A stretch of DNA of 11,355 bases from Clostridia bacterium. Lineage in GTDB: Bacteria; Bacillota; Clostridia; Christensenellales; CAG-917. The translations under genes and the position numbers were made by a program. The stretch spans positions 1-11,355 of the forward strand of contig JAFVYE010000033.1 of assembly GCA_017500745.1 (NCBI GenBank), read 5' to 3'. This document shows positions 5,797-11,355 of the stretch, one piece after another (positions within the stretch are counted from its first letter, which is position 1; each line of letters starts with the position of its first letter). Below the pieces are notes generated by a model. The model was not told the origin of the DNA, made no database searches, and saw nothing but the letters and a program-made list of their open reading frames with translations.

Positions 5797-5877
5797 CACT
5801 GCTCTTTTATCAAAAAAGGTCGAGATATTCAACACTTGTTCAAATCCGTCTATTGAAATGTGGTTGTTTTCGTGTTA

Positions 5878-5895
5878 GTCTTAATATATTAAGAC
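5878..5895. promoter_or_regulatory. Perfect 18-base palindrome, candidate operator
   Basis: GTCTTAATATATTAAGAC is perfectly self-complementary and sits directly before the ribosome-binding site of the DUF2804 gene. Candidate promoter elements (TTGAAA at 5854-5859, or TTGTTT near 5864 paired with TATTAA inside the palindrome) would place it over or just after the -10 box. That position suits a dimeric repressor. The regulator is unknown. Confidence 0.6.
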
Positions 5896-5908
5896 AAGGG
5901 AGAAAATT

Positions 5909-6997
5909 ATGAGCCATTACATTTCACCCAAGCGCACTCCTGCGCCTACCCCTGAATCAATCGTTGAAAACGGCAAAGTCCATTACGGCACTTTTGACGC
6001 ACCTTTCAAAAACCTCAATCTGCTTGATGCAGACAAGCCCTGCGGACCTCGTATGCCCGACTTTTTGAAGCGTAGTCGCCTCACCGAGTGGGAAGCATTT
6101 GAGGTGCATATGGATGAAGGCGCACTCATCAGCGCAGTTTACATCATGGGCCCTCTTGCATTCAACATCTTTGTGTGGTATGACAAAGCAACTGAAAAGA
6201 TCAGTGCTTGGCGCAACTTTGTGTTCCCCGCATCCAAAGGCAAAGTGGCAAGTCAACTTGTGGATGACCACTGCTATTTGGCAACTAAAAACAGCGAATA
6301 TCGCATCAACAACGACTTTTTGAACGGCAAGGCCAGCGCAAAAGGTTTTTCAAAATCTAATATTGGCACCTTTGAAATTGACATGGAGTTTGATCGCATC
6401 TCCCCCTCTGCAGTTGGCGTCATGCCCTTGAAGAAGGACAAACAAGGCAACTTCAAAAACGCTCTTTACAGCGAAAAGGACTTTTTCAAAGCCACCGGTC
6501 ACATCACAGTCAACGGTGCAAGATACGACACCAATGAAAACTCTGTTGGCATCATTGACGACCACAAGGGCTACTACCCCTTCCGTGCTCACTACGATTG
6601 GCTCACCTCCATGGGCACAACCTACGACAACGGCACAAAGAGATACTTTGCTTTCAACTTGACAAGAAACCAATCAGTTGATCAAGAAAGCTACAATGAA
6701 AACGTCATCTGGATTGACAACGAGTCCTACCCCATGCCTCCCGTGGTGTTCAAGCACAAGGACGGCAAAAAGAAGGCAAAGGAATGGCACGTGGTTGATG
6801 AAAAAGAGGAAGGCATTGTTGACGTCAAGTTTGAGATCAAAAACGTGTTCTATATGCCCATCCATCTTGGCCTTGTGGACGTCTATTACGCCCTGCCCTA
6901 CGGCAACATCAGTGGCTACGTCACCGACACCAACGGCAAGAGATACGTGGTTGACGGCATGATTGGCATTGGCGAGGACAAAACCACCAGAATTTAA
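5909..6997 (+). CDS. DUF2804 domain protein
   Basis: A 362-residue protein resembling the DUF2804 family (PF10974), whose biochemical role is unknown. Recognisable segments are the N-terminal HYGTFDAPFKNLNL (24-37); the central DDHKGYYPFRAHYDWLTSMG (216-235); AFNLTRNQ plus YNENVIWIDN (247-270), with family-conserved aromatic, Asn and Glu residues; and the end segment YGNISGYVTDTNGKRYVVDGMIGIGEDKTTR. No signal peptide or membrane helix is visible, so the protein is probably cytoplasmic. It looks beta-rich. AAGGGAGA (5896-5903) precedes the ATG by 5 bases. The gene is a single-cistron unit with a terminator 21 bases after its stop. Codons such as GGC, AAC and CTT are used heavily, which may indicate strong expression. 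The palindrome in front suggests dedicated regulation. I do not assign a substrate. Confidence 0.88.
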   Translation: MSHYISPKRTPAPTPESIVENGKVHYGTFDAPFKNLNLLDADKPCGPRMPDFLKRSRLTEWEAFEVHMDEGALISAVYIMGPLAFNIFVWYDKATEKISAWRNFVFPASKGKVASQLVDDHCYLATKNSEYRINNDFLNGKASAKGFSKSNIGTFEIDMEFDRISPSAVGVMPLKKDKQGNFKNALYSEKDFFKATGHITVNGARYDTNENSVGIIDDHKGYYPFRAHYDWLTSMGTTYDNGTKRYFAFNLTRNQSVDQESYNENVIWIDNESYPMPPVVFKHKDGKKKAKEWHVVDEKEEGIVDVKFEIKNVFYMPIHLGLVDVYYALPYGNISGYVTDTNGKRYVVDGMIGIGEDKTTRI

Positions 6998-7018
6998 TGG
7001 ATAATGCAAACAAAAAAA

Positions 7019-7042
7019 GGCACTCAAACGAGTGCCTTTTTT
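7019..7042 (+). terminator. Terminator of the DUF2804 gene
   Basis: GGCACTC/GAGTGCC is a perfect 7-bp stem with an AAAC loop and six T residues after it. A-rich sequence on the other side allows bidirectional use. Confidence 0.92.
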
Positions 7043-7059
7043 GATTTGAGGATTAACCT

Positions 7060-7185
7060 ATGAAAGTATTGTGCGGACGTTTTGAGGAGGAGCGTGTCCG
7101 CATGATTGATGTGGTTTGGCAGTTTGCCACCGCCATTCAACGTCTGCCAAACGTGACGTTGAGATGCACAACAATTTGGCGATGA
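7060..7185 (+). CDS. Doubtful 41-codon ORF in a structured segment
   Basis: An ATG at 7060, preceded by GAGGA with good spacing, opens a 41-residue frame rich in Arg and Val (begins MKVLCGRFEEERVR). A second in-frame ATG at 7102 also follows a GGAGGAG run, giving 27 residues. I recognise no family, see no promoter, and the segment is dominated by inverted repeats, so this may be RNA or a decayed remnant, not a gene. It lies between the DUF2804 terminator and the 3' end of the opposite-strand rubrerythrin gene. Confidence 0.2.
   Translation: MKVLCGRFEEERVRMIDVVWQFATAIQRLPNVTLRCTTIWR
7071..7165. other. Cluster of overlapping inverted repeats, possible structured RNA
   Basis: Three stems are visible. 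A: GTGCGGACG/TGTCCGCAT-type pairing (7071-7079 with 7095-7103), with GAGGAGGAG in the loop. B: GTTTGGCAG pairs with CTGCCAAAC across a 21-base loop (about 7114-7152). C: CAACGTC pairs with GACGTTG (about 7138-7161). C encloses the 3' arm of B, so B and C compete or form a pseudoknot. No known RNA family is recognised. Confidence 0.4.
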
Positions 7186-7220
7186 CAGGGGGCTATGTTG
7201 GTTTCTATATTGATATTGTT

Positions 7221-7766
7221 TTAGTTGAAGTAACGAGCAAGAAGTCCTTCAAAGGCTTTGCCGTGACGTGCTTCATCACGTGCCATTTCGTGCACTGTGT
7301 CATGGATTGCATCAAGGCCTTCTTCCTTTGCACGCTTTGCAAGTTCAAATTTGCCAAGGGTTGCACCGTTTTCTGCTTCAACACGGAGTTCAAGATTCTT
7401 CTTGGTTGAGTCGGTGACAACTTCGCCGAGAAGTTCTGCAAATTTTGCTGCGTGTTCTGCTTCTTCAAGGGCTGCCTTTTCCCAGTAAAGACCGATTTCG
7501 GGATAGCCCTCACGGTGTGCAACTCTGCTCATTGCAAGATACATACCAACTTCGGTGCATTCGCCTTCAAAGTTTGCTTTGAGGCCCATGTAGATGTCTT
7601 CGGGGACGCCTTTTGCTACGCCAACAACGTGTTCTGCTGCCCATTCACGCTTGCCTTCTTCAATGGGGACAAACTTGCTTGCGGGTTGTTTGCAGAGGGG
7701 GCAAGATTCGGGGGGAGTGGGTCCTTCGTGTACGTATCCACAGACTGTGCATTTCCATTTTTTCAT
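7221..7766 (-). CDS. rbr: Reverse rubrerythrin (rubredoxin-first), peroxide reductase
   Basis: A 181-residue cytoplasmic non-haem iron protein of anaerobes that reduces hydrogen peroxide to water. Domain order is reversed relative to classical rubrerythrin: an N-terminal rubredoxin-like domain (Cys6, Cys9, Cys22, Cys25 for one iron) is followed by a ferritin-like four-helix diiron domain. The diiron ligands are suggested by the first Glu-rich helix (67-72), EEAEH (101-105), the Glu near 131, and DEARH (164-168). The length and order match the reverse rubrerythrins studied in Clostridium acetobutylicum, where they belong to the PerR regulon. AAGGAG lies 7 bases before the ATG. The gene follows perR on the same strand after 95 bases and has its own promoter. 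No electron-donor gene is adjacent, so the reductase partner lies elsewhere. Confidence 0.95.
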   Translation of the reverse strand: MKKWKCTVCGYVHEGPTPPESCPLCKQPASKFVPIEEGKREWAAEHVVGVAKGVPEDIYMGLKANFEGECTEVGMYLAMSRVAHREGYPEIGLYWEKAALEEAEHAAKFAELLGEVVTDSTKKNLELRVEAENGATLGKFELAKRAKEEGLDAIHDTVHEMARDEARHGKAFEGLLARYFN

Positions 7767-7820
7767 AATAATTCTCCTTGTCGCTTTATGCGTTTAATTT
7801 TATTTTTATTTTATATTTTT

Positions 7821-7849
7821 AGTTTAATCGTTTTGTTTTGATTTGTAAA
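7821..7849 (-). promoter_or_regulatory. Probable promoter of rubrerythrin
   Basis: TTTACA (7844-7849), a 17-base spacer and TAAACT (7821-7826). The leader down to the ribosome-binding site is almost pure A/T. I see no convincing PerR palindrome here. Confidence 0.6.
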
Positions 7850-7861
7850 GTTCTATTTTTG

Positions 7862-8248
7862 TCATTTGTTGCAACTTGCGCATATTCCTTTGAACACCAC
7901 TTCTGCCTCAACAATCAGGTTGCCATGAGTGGACAGAGCGTCCAACATCTCCTTGCCAAAGGTGGTGGCAATGTCCATCACGCTTCCACACTTTGAGCAA
8001 TGAAAGTGAGCATGGGTGCAAGTTGTTTTGTCAAATCTGTCGGGAGCACCGGGCACCGCTATTCTGCGCACCTTGCCACTATCCACCAAGTCGCCAAGGA
8101 CTCTGTACACCGTGCCAAGACTGACTGTGGGCAAAACCTCTTTGACTCTCAAATAGATGGTGTCGGCTGTGGGATGGTCGCAGGAAGACAGCACGACACT
8201 TTCTATGGTGCTCTTTTGAATTGTGTTTCTTCTTGTGACTTGTTCCAT
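7862..8248 (-). CDS. perR: PerR-type Fur-family peroxide regulator
   Basis: A 128-residue winged-helix repressor. The five regulatory-metal ligands of Bacillus PerR have counterparts: His25 (HPTAD), Asp73 (DRFD), His79 and His81 (THAHFHC) and Asp92 (SVMDI). The Asp, not Glu, at the last position favours PerR over Fur. The structural zinc site is complete: Cys84-x2-Cys87 and Cys123-x2-Cys126 at the C-terminus. In PerR, iron-catalysed oxidation of the His ligands by peroxide releases DNA. I place the start at 8248 because AAAGGAAG lies just before it. The upstream in-frame ATG at 8266 has no ribosome-binding site. The gene precedes reverse rubrerythrin, a typical PerR target. A Fur-type box in its leader implies autoregulation. 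Confidence 0.9.
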   Translation of the reverse strand: MEQVTRRNTIQKSTIESVVLSSCDHPTADTIYLRVKEVLPTVSLGTVYRVLGDLVDSGKVRRIAVPGAPDRFDKTTCTHAHFHCSKCGSVMDIATTFGKEMLDALSTHGNLIVEAEVVFKGICASCNK

Positions 8249-8282
8249 ATCGCTTCCTTTTGACATTTTGTTTGTTGCTTAT

Positions 8283-8297
8283 TGATAATGGTTATCG
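8283..8297. promoter_or_regulatory. Fur/PerR-family box in the perR leader
   Basis: TGATAATGGTTATCG fits the 7-1-7 inverted repeat recognised by Fur-family regulators, with GATAA and TTATC as perfect arms. It starts a few bases after the expected transcription start, so binding would block elongation or initiation. It looks closer to the Fur consensus than to the PerR consensus of Bacillus. Confidence 0.8.
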
Positions 8298-8308
8298 TTT
8301 ACAATAAC

Positions 8309-8337
8309 AATATACAGCATAGAAAAACCTTTGTCAA
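8309..8337 (-). promoter_or_regulatory. Promoter of perR
   Basis: TTGACA (8332-8337), a 17-base spacer and TATATT (8309-8314). Confidence 0.88.
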
Positions 8338-8384
8338 CAGTTTTTTTAAAATTTTCAAAAATTTTTTATTTTATTTTTTTACAT

Positions 8385-8410
8385 CAAAAAACACACCCTG
8401 CAAGGTGTGT
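8385..8410 (-). terminator. Intrinsic terminator upstream of perR
   Basis: ACACACC/GGTGTGT (7 bp) with a 6-base loop is followed on the minus strand by six T residues. With the hairpin at 8444-8468 it forms a double barrier between the yhbY operon and perR. Confidence 0.75.
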
Positions 8411-8440
8411 CCAATTCAGATCATTTGACTGTTTGCACGC

Positions 8441-8468
8441 AAATTAAAAGCACTCCCAGCGGAGTGCT
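8441..8468 (-). terminator. Terminator of the yhbY operon
   Basis: AGCACTCC/GGAGTGCT is a perfect 8-bp stem with a 4-base loop and TTTAATTT after it. It begins 2 bases after the stop codon of the 60-residue ORF, which supports that ORF as the last gene of the operon. Confidence 0.75.
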
Positions 8469-8470
8469 CA

Positions 8471-8653
8471 TCACCAATCTTCTCGCCTGCCCACTTTGAC
8501 GTCATCGTAATAGTCAAAGTAGTCCCTTTTGAATTTTTGCGTACGCTCACGCTCACGCTTGAGTTGCTCTCGTGCGTGCTTCTCCGCCTCGGTTTTGGGA
8601 GGTCGCTTGGGCTCTGCCACAGGATTGAGTTTTGATTTGTCCTCGCTTCTCAT
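8471..8653 (-). CDS. 60-residue highly charged protein of unknown function
   Basis: The start overlaps the yhbY stop as TGATG, so translation is probably coupled; there is no ribosome-binding site of its own. The protein is strongly charged, with Lys/Arg/Glu runs at about 16-43 (KRPPKTEAEKHAREQLKRER, followed by further basic residues). Its end is acidic and aromatic (DYFDYYDD, 44-51). It is likely helical and possibly coiled, and partly disordered at the N-terminus. I know no family. The composition and the position behind an RNA-binding ribosome-assembly factor would suit an RNA- or ribosome-associated peptide, but that is inference. The terminator directly after the stop supports a real gene. 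Confidence 0.6.
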   Translation of the reverse strand: MRSEDKSKLNPVAEPKRPPKTEAEKHAREQLKRERERTQKFKRDYFDYYDDVKVGRREDW

Positions 8654-8943
8654 CAGAATTCAATATGTTTGAAATTGTCACGGGTGCTACGTTTGTAGAG
8701 GACAATTTTTCCGCCAATTGCTTGGATGGGCTCTGCGCCAGTTGCTGCTGCAAGGCCGTCAATAATTTCTTTTGCCGTGTTTTCACATGAGCGAAGGACG
8801 TCAATTTTGATGAGCTCATGGGCGTCAAGGGCAGTCACGATGTCTGCCACCATATTGTCATTGATGCCACCTTTGCCAATGTGGAAAATTGGGCGAATGT
8901 TTTGTGCCATACTGCGCAAATTTGCTCTTTGTTTGCTTGTCAT
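8653..8943 (-). CDS. yhbY: YhbY, CRS1-YhbY domain RNA-binding protein
   Basis: A 96-residue protein consisting of one CRM (CRS1-YhbY) domain, the usual length for bacterial YhbY. The KH-like GxxG loop is visible as IGKGG (22-26). HELIKIDVL (42-50) and the IQAIGGKIVLYKRS ending (73-86) are typical. YhbY associates with pre-50S ribosomal particles and helps ribosome assembly in the cytoplasm. CGGAG lies about 8 bases before the ATG. The ATG overlaps the stop of the upstream C_GCAxxG_C_C gene (ATGA), and its own stop overlaps the next start, so three genes form one tightly packed operon. Confidence 0.95.
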   Translation of the reverse strand: MTSKQRANLRSMAQNIRPIFHIGKGGINDNMVADIVTALDAHELIKIDVLRSCENTAKEIIDGLAAATGAEPIQAIGGKIVLYKRSTRDNFKHIEF

Positions 8944-9368
8944 TTTTTATGCTCCGTAATCTTTATTTCTTCAAGGATTTCAACCGCAAGGCCAACAAGC
9001 TCCTTGCATGCCGGCTTGTGTGAGTTGTGGGTGTCGCCATGGGGATGGAGTGCAATGAGGTCACGGCAGATATAACTGCCTGCTCTTTCCTTAAACCTTT
9101 CTGCCACCTGTCTTTCAAGGGCGTACAGCTCCTTCTTTTCATCAGGGACAAGGGTGTCAAGCCCCGTGATTAAGGATATGACTGTGACAGCGCCACTCAC
9201 TGCTCCGCACACTTCACGCAGTCTGCCCATTCCGCCGCCAAAGGGGGCAGACATCTGTGCAAGCACTGCTCTGTCCACATCAATGACGTCATCGTAGGCA
9301 AGGACCACTGCCTGTGCACAGTTGTACCCGCTGTGGAAAAGATCTTTTGCTTTTTGAACTCTTGACAT
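8940..9368 (-). CDS. C_GCAxxG_C_C family redox-type protein
   Basis: A 142-residue protein of the C_GCAxxG_C_C family (PF09719). Conserved Cys positions are Cys17 (GYNCAQAV), Cys54 within FGGGMGRLREVCGAVSGA (43-60), Cys101 (ICRDL) and Cys121 near the end (ACKELV). The family is common in anaerobes and is thought to be redox- or metal-related, but its activity is unknown. Some hydrophobic helices (about 56-70) are present, with no signal peptide. I start it at 9368, where GGAG lies 5 bases upstream and the protein begins as relatives do. The frame is open further to 9455, but that stretch covers the promoter. It is the first gene of the operon with yhbY. Confidence 0.92.
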   Translation of the reverse strand: MSRVQKAKDLFHSGYNCAQAVVLAYDDVIDVDRAVLAQMSAPFGGGMGRLREVCGAVSGAVTVISLITGLDTLVPDEKKELYALERQVAERFKERAGSYICRDLIALHPHGDTHNSHKPACKELVGLAVEILEEIKITEHKK

Positions 9369-9396
9369 AGCCACTCCAACTTTTGTTTTCGGCGAT

Positions 9397-9424
9397 ATGA
9401 TATCACAATTACAAAAAAAGTCAA
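9397..9424 (-). promoter_or_regulatory. Promoter of the C_GCAxxG_C_C-yhbY operon
   Basis: TTGACT (9419-9424), a 16-base spacer and TATCAT (9397-9402). Confidence 0.7.
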
Positions 9425-9497
9425 GTTTACAGATATTGGAAAGCGAAATATGCAAAAAATCCGCATAGCCCTACCCTGTCCGCACACAATACATTTG

Positions 9498-9525
9498 CTG
9501 ACAACAGTCAGACAATATAGGAGGT
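9498..9525 (+). promoter_or_regulatory. Small hairpin and strong ribosome-binding site before the zinc-ribbon gene
   Basis: CTGAC-AACA-GTCAG (9498-9511) is a 5-bp hairpin just upstream of AGGAGGT (9519-9525), which lies 4 bases before the ATG at 9530. I could not place a convincing promoter between 9425 and 9497. Confidence 0.45.
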
Positions 9526-9529
9526 GGAT

Positions 9530-9673
9530 ATGGATCACGTTGTAAAAACAGGAGAAAAACCCGGAAGCGGAACCTACGTCTGCACCAACTGCTCTCAACA
9601 AGTGTCGGTTGATGAATATGACAAGCTTCCTCCCTGTCCTCGTTGCACAAACAACGAATTTGTGAGAAAGTGA
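9530..9673 (+). CDS. 47-residue zinc-ribbon protein
   Basis: A complete small gene with the strong site AGGAGGT ahead of it. Two CxxC knuckles (Cys18/Cys21 in YVCTNC and Cys36/Cys39 in PPCPRC) bind one zinc or iron in a rubredoxin-like ribbon. The opening TGEKPGSGTYVC and the middle DEYDKLPPCPRC are typical of small stand-alone zinc-ribbon proteins of Bacillota. No partner is fused or adjacent on this strand apart from the sulfatase gene downstream, from which it is separated by a strong terminator. Its role is unknown; small ribbons of this type are usually taken to be protein- or nucleic-acid-interacting modules. Confidence 0.88.
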   Translation: MDHVVKTGEKPGSGTYVCTNCSQQVSVDEYDKLPPCPRCTNNEFVRK

Positions 9674-9735
9674 CACCCAGCGTCCCATCTTTACGATTAC
9701 TACGTTCTCAACAGATGACCACGGACGCAAAACAC

Positions 9736-9764
9736 AAAAATAGGGCTCGCCGAGTCCTATTTTT
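9736..9764 (+). terminator. Strong terminator after the zinc-ribbon gene
   Basis: AAAAATAGGGCTC pairs with GAGTCCTATTTTT in a 13-bp stem (one G-U pair) with a 3-base loop. The A/T flanks allow use on both strands. The 62 bases between the stop codon and this hairpin show nothing else. Confidence 0.9.
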
Positions 9765-9802
9765 CTTTGCAAAATTTTGCCCGTTGTTTGAAAAGTTCGT
9801 TC

Positions 9803-9831
9803 TTGAAATTGTCTTTTTATTATGTTAAGAT
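9803..9831 (+). promoter_or_regulatory. Probable promoter of the sulfatase gene
   Basis: TTGAAA (9803-9808), a 17-base spacer and TAAGAT (9826-9831). A TATAAT further on (9838-9843) lacks a good -35 partner. Confidence 0.6.
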
Positions 9832-9861
9832 AATCATATATAATCTTTTTAAGGTATCAGT

Positions 9862-11355
9862 ATGGAAAAAGAATTGAACACAAATGAAACCATAAACTCA
9901 CAAAAGCCTGCTCTCCCCAAAAAGTTTGGCATTTTTTCTGTTTGCTATGCAGCAGTTGCTTACGCTTTTATGATTGTCATGTGGGCAACCGGCTGGAACT
10001 TCTTCCCCTTGGTGGCGGTGGTTCTTGCTGCAGTGAGTGCATTGCTCATTTTGCTTTCTGTGATAAAGTGGAACAAAATGCCCGTATTCCTTTGGGTTGC
10101 TTTCCTTACTCTCATAGTGGGCACGGTGTTGTTCCATCTTGGACATAGTGCAGAAAGCTTTGGCAAATCTCTTTGGTGGAACTTGGTGCTGACAATTGCT
10201 CCTATTGGTCTTGCTGTCGTCATCAAGCTTGTCAAAATTGAGGGCAAAAGAAAAAAGATTGCCATGGCAGTTTGCGCCGGTCTTATGGCAGCAACCTCAA
10301 TGGTGTATTTCCTCTTTATGAACCTGCGATTGAACCCCACCGTTGAGCGCCTTTGGGAAGGTCATGACGACTATCTCAACTCACTTGACCCCTCTATGAA
10401 GGAGACAAACTCCCCCAACGTTCTCTTCATCCTTATGGATGACATGGCCTATGCGGACATCTCATCATACAGCTATATGGCAGAGGGCGAGGCAACAATC
10501 AACACCCCCAACATTGACTCCATTGCCGAAAACGGCATCTTTATGGAAAACTTCTATGCATCTGCTCCCGTCTGCACCCCCTCACGCTTTACGGCACTTA
10601 CGGGCAGATATGCATCCCGTGGATACATTGACAACGTCATCTTCCCCACCGTAGTTGACGGCCCCACTTTCTCACCCACGCACTTCCTCAACCCCTATCA
10701 ATTCCTCCACAACGTGGACGGCATCCTTGGAGATGAAATCACCATTGCAGAGGCCCTTGATGAAATGGGATATGACACCTCTTGCGTTGGCAAGTGGAAC
10801 CTTGGTGACTACGGCGAATATTTGCCCACAAATCAGGGCTTTGACTATTTCTACGGCAGTTACTACGTCAACGATATGACCCCTTACGACTGGGTGGAAG
10901 AAGTTGACGGCGTTGGCACACAAATTCGCTCCCACGGCGACAACAAAGACCAAAGCGAAACAAATCGCCTCCTCACAGACAAGGTCAACGAGCAAATCAA
11001 CGAGTCCATTTCAAAGGGCAACAACTTCTTTATGTATTACGCCACACCTTGGCCTCATCACCCCATCTACTCCGACAACAACGGAAATGGCAAGGGCGAT
11101 GTCACCGATGACAACTATATTGATTGCATTGAGGAATTTGACAAGGGCCTTGGCGAAATCATCCAAAACCTCAAGGACAAGGGCGTCTATGACGACACTC
11201 TCATTGTGTTCACATCAGACAACGGCCCCGGCAGAGAGGGCGTGGCAGGCAACCTCCGTGGCAGAAAAAATACCACCTTTGAAGGTGGCATGAAAGTGCC
11301 TATGCTGGTCAGCTATCCCAACGGTGGAGTGGGCGCAGGACCTGCCATTGCAGAC
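9862..11355 (+). CDS. Membrane-anchored type I sulfatase, 3' end cut by window
   Basis: An open frame of 498 codons with no stop before the window end. Residues 22-153 hold about five membrane helices (22-43, 47-68, 73-94, 103-124, 132-154). The basic loops KWNK and KLVKIEGKRKK should lie inside, which puts the C-terminal enzyme outside the cell. The sulfatase domain starts near 185: LMDDM (191-195) supplies metal-binding Asp residues; VCTPSR (237-242) is the C-x-P-S-R motif whose Cys238 becomes formylglycine; PWPHHP (396-401); SDNG (452-455); and GRKNTTFEGG (467-476) with the conserved Lys. The usual GKWHLG appears as GKWNLG, with Asn313 in place of the catalytic-site His. Cys-type sulfatases in anaerobes are matured by a radical-SAM enzyme, not seen here. 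AAGGT precedes the ATG. The substrate is probably a sulfated glycan, but this is not shown. Confidence 0.92.
   Translation, partial: MEKELNTNETINSQKPALPKKFGIFSVCYAAVAYAFMIVMWATGWNFFPLVAVVLAAVSALLILLSVIKWNKMPVFLWVAFLTLIVGTVLFHLGHSAESFGKSLWWNLVLTIAPIGLAVVIKLVKIEGKRKKIAMAVCAGLMAATSMVYFLFMNLRLNPTVERLWEGHDDYLNSLDPSMKETNSPNVLFILMDDMAYADISSYSYMAEGEATINTPNIDSIAENGIFMENFYASAPVCTPSRFTALTGRYASRGYIDNVIFPTVVDGPTFSPTHFLNPYQFLHNVDGILGDEITIAEALDEMGYDTSCVGKWNLGDYGEYLPTNQGFDYFYGSYYVNDMTPYDWVEEVDGVGTQIRSHGDNKDQSETNRLLTDKVNEQINESISKGNNFFMYYATPWPHHPIYSDNNGNGKGDVTDDNYIDCIEEFDKGLGEIIQNLKDKGVYDDTLIVFTSDNGPGREGVAGNLRGRKNTTFEGGMKVPMLVSYPNGGVGAGPAIAD

Noticed and set aside
5909..7027. Minus-strand and alternate-frame ORFs across the DUF2804 gene
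   Set aside because: Shadow frames of a gene with strong codon bias; no start signals and no recognisable domains.
7767..7861. PerR box in the rubrerythrin promoter
   Set aside because: The region is almost all A/T, and I found no 7-1-7 inverted repeat better than chance.
8249..8266. Longer PerR start at 8266 adding MSKGSD
   Set aside because: No ribosome-binding site before it. The ATG at 8248 has AAAGGAAG in place and matches the usual family N-terminus; the added codons lie over that site.
9369..9455. Longer start at 9455 for the C_GCAxxG_C_C protein
   Set aside because: The extension spans the likely promoter and does not look like family sequence. The ATG at 9368 has GGAG and begins like relatives.
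9862..11355. Lipoteichoic-acid synthase or phosphoethanolamine transferase
   Set aside because: Those use a Thr nucleophile; this protein has the formylglycine motif CTPSR and other sulfatase motifs.

Overview
The window looks like a chromosomal segment of an anaerobic Clostridia-type bacterium (Bacillota). The evidence is AT-rich spacers, strong Shine-Dalgarno sites, near-consensus sigma-A promoters with 17-base spacers, CCA-encoding tRNAs, a reverse-type rubrerythrin next to a PerR-like regulator, and a CsoR copper operon with a classical operator. There is no phage, plasmid, CRISPR or transposase signal.

Layout. 1-365 (minus): tRNA-Met and tRNA-Glu from one promoter, with a repeat-bearing spacer between them. 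447-1127 (minus): a sugar O-acetyltransferase with its own promoter. 1132-4119 (minus): a copper-efflux operon, csoR then copA, in which a CopZ-like chaperone is fused to the CopA C-terminus through a Cys/His-rich linker. A ribosome-binding site and ATG inside copA could also release the chaperone as a free 69-residue protein. 4129-4256: terminators. 4274-4877 (minus): a small membrane protein of unknown role. 5043-5197 (plus): initiator tRNA-fMet with promoter and terminator. 5201-5796 (plus): short repeats, then a four-helix-bundle protein of the 23S-rRNA intervening-sequence/Avd family. 5878-7042 (plus): a DUF2804 protein behind a perfect 18-base palindrome. 7060-7185: an orphan structured segment with a doubtful mini-ORF. 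7221-8337 (minus): perR then reverse rubrerythrin, an oxidative-stress pair, with a Fur-type box in the perR leader. 8441-9424 (minus): a tightly coupled operon of a C_GCAxxG_C_C protein, YhbY and a 60-residue charged protein. 9519-9764 (plus): a 47-residue zinc-ribbon protein. 9803 to the window end (plus): a membrane-anchored formylglycine sulfatase, truncated by the window edge.

How the genes work together. CsoR represses its own operon until Cu(I) binds. CopA exports Cu(I), and the fused or internally started CopZ-like domain would hand copper to it. PerR and rubrerythrin form a peroxide sensing and detoxification pair. YhbY belongs to ribosome assembly, and its partners are uncharacterised. 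No single exotic multi-gene system is evident. The most unusual signals are the copA-copZ in-frame fusion with an internal start, the altered conserved residues in CopA and in the sulfatase, the palindrome before the DUF2804 gene, and the orphan structured segment near 7071-7165.
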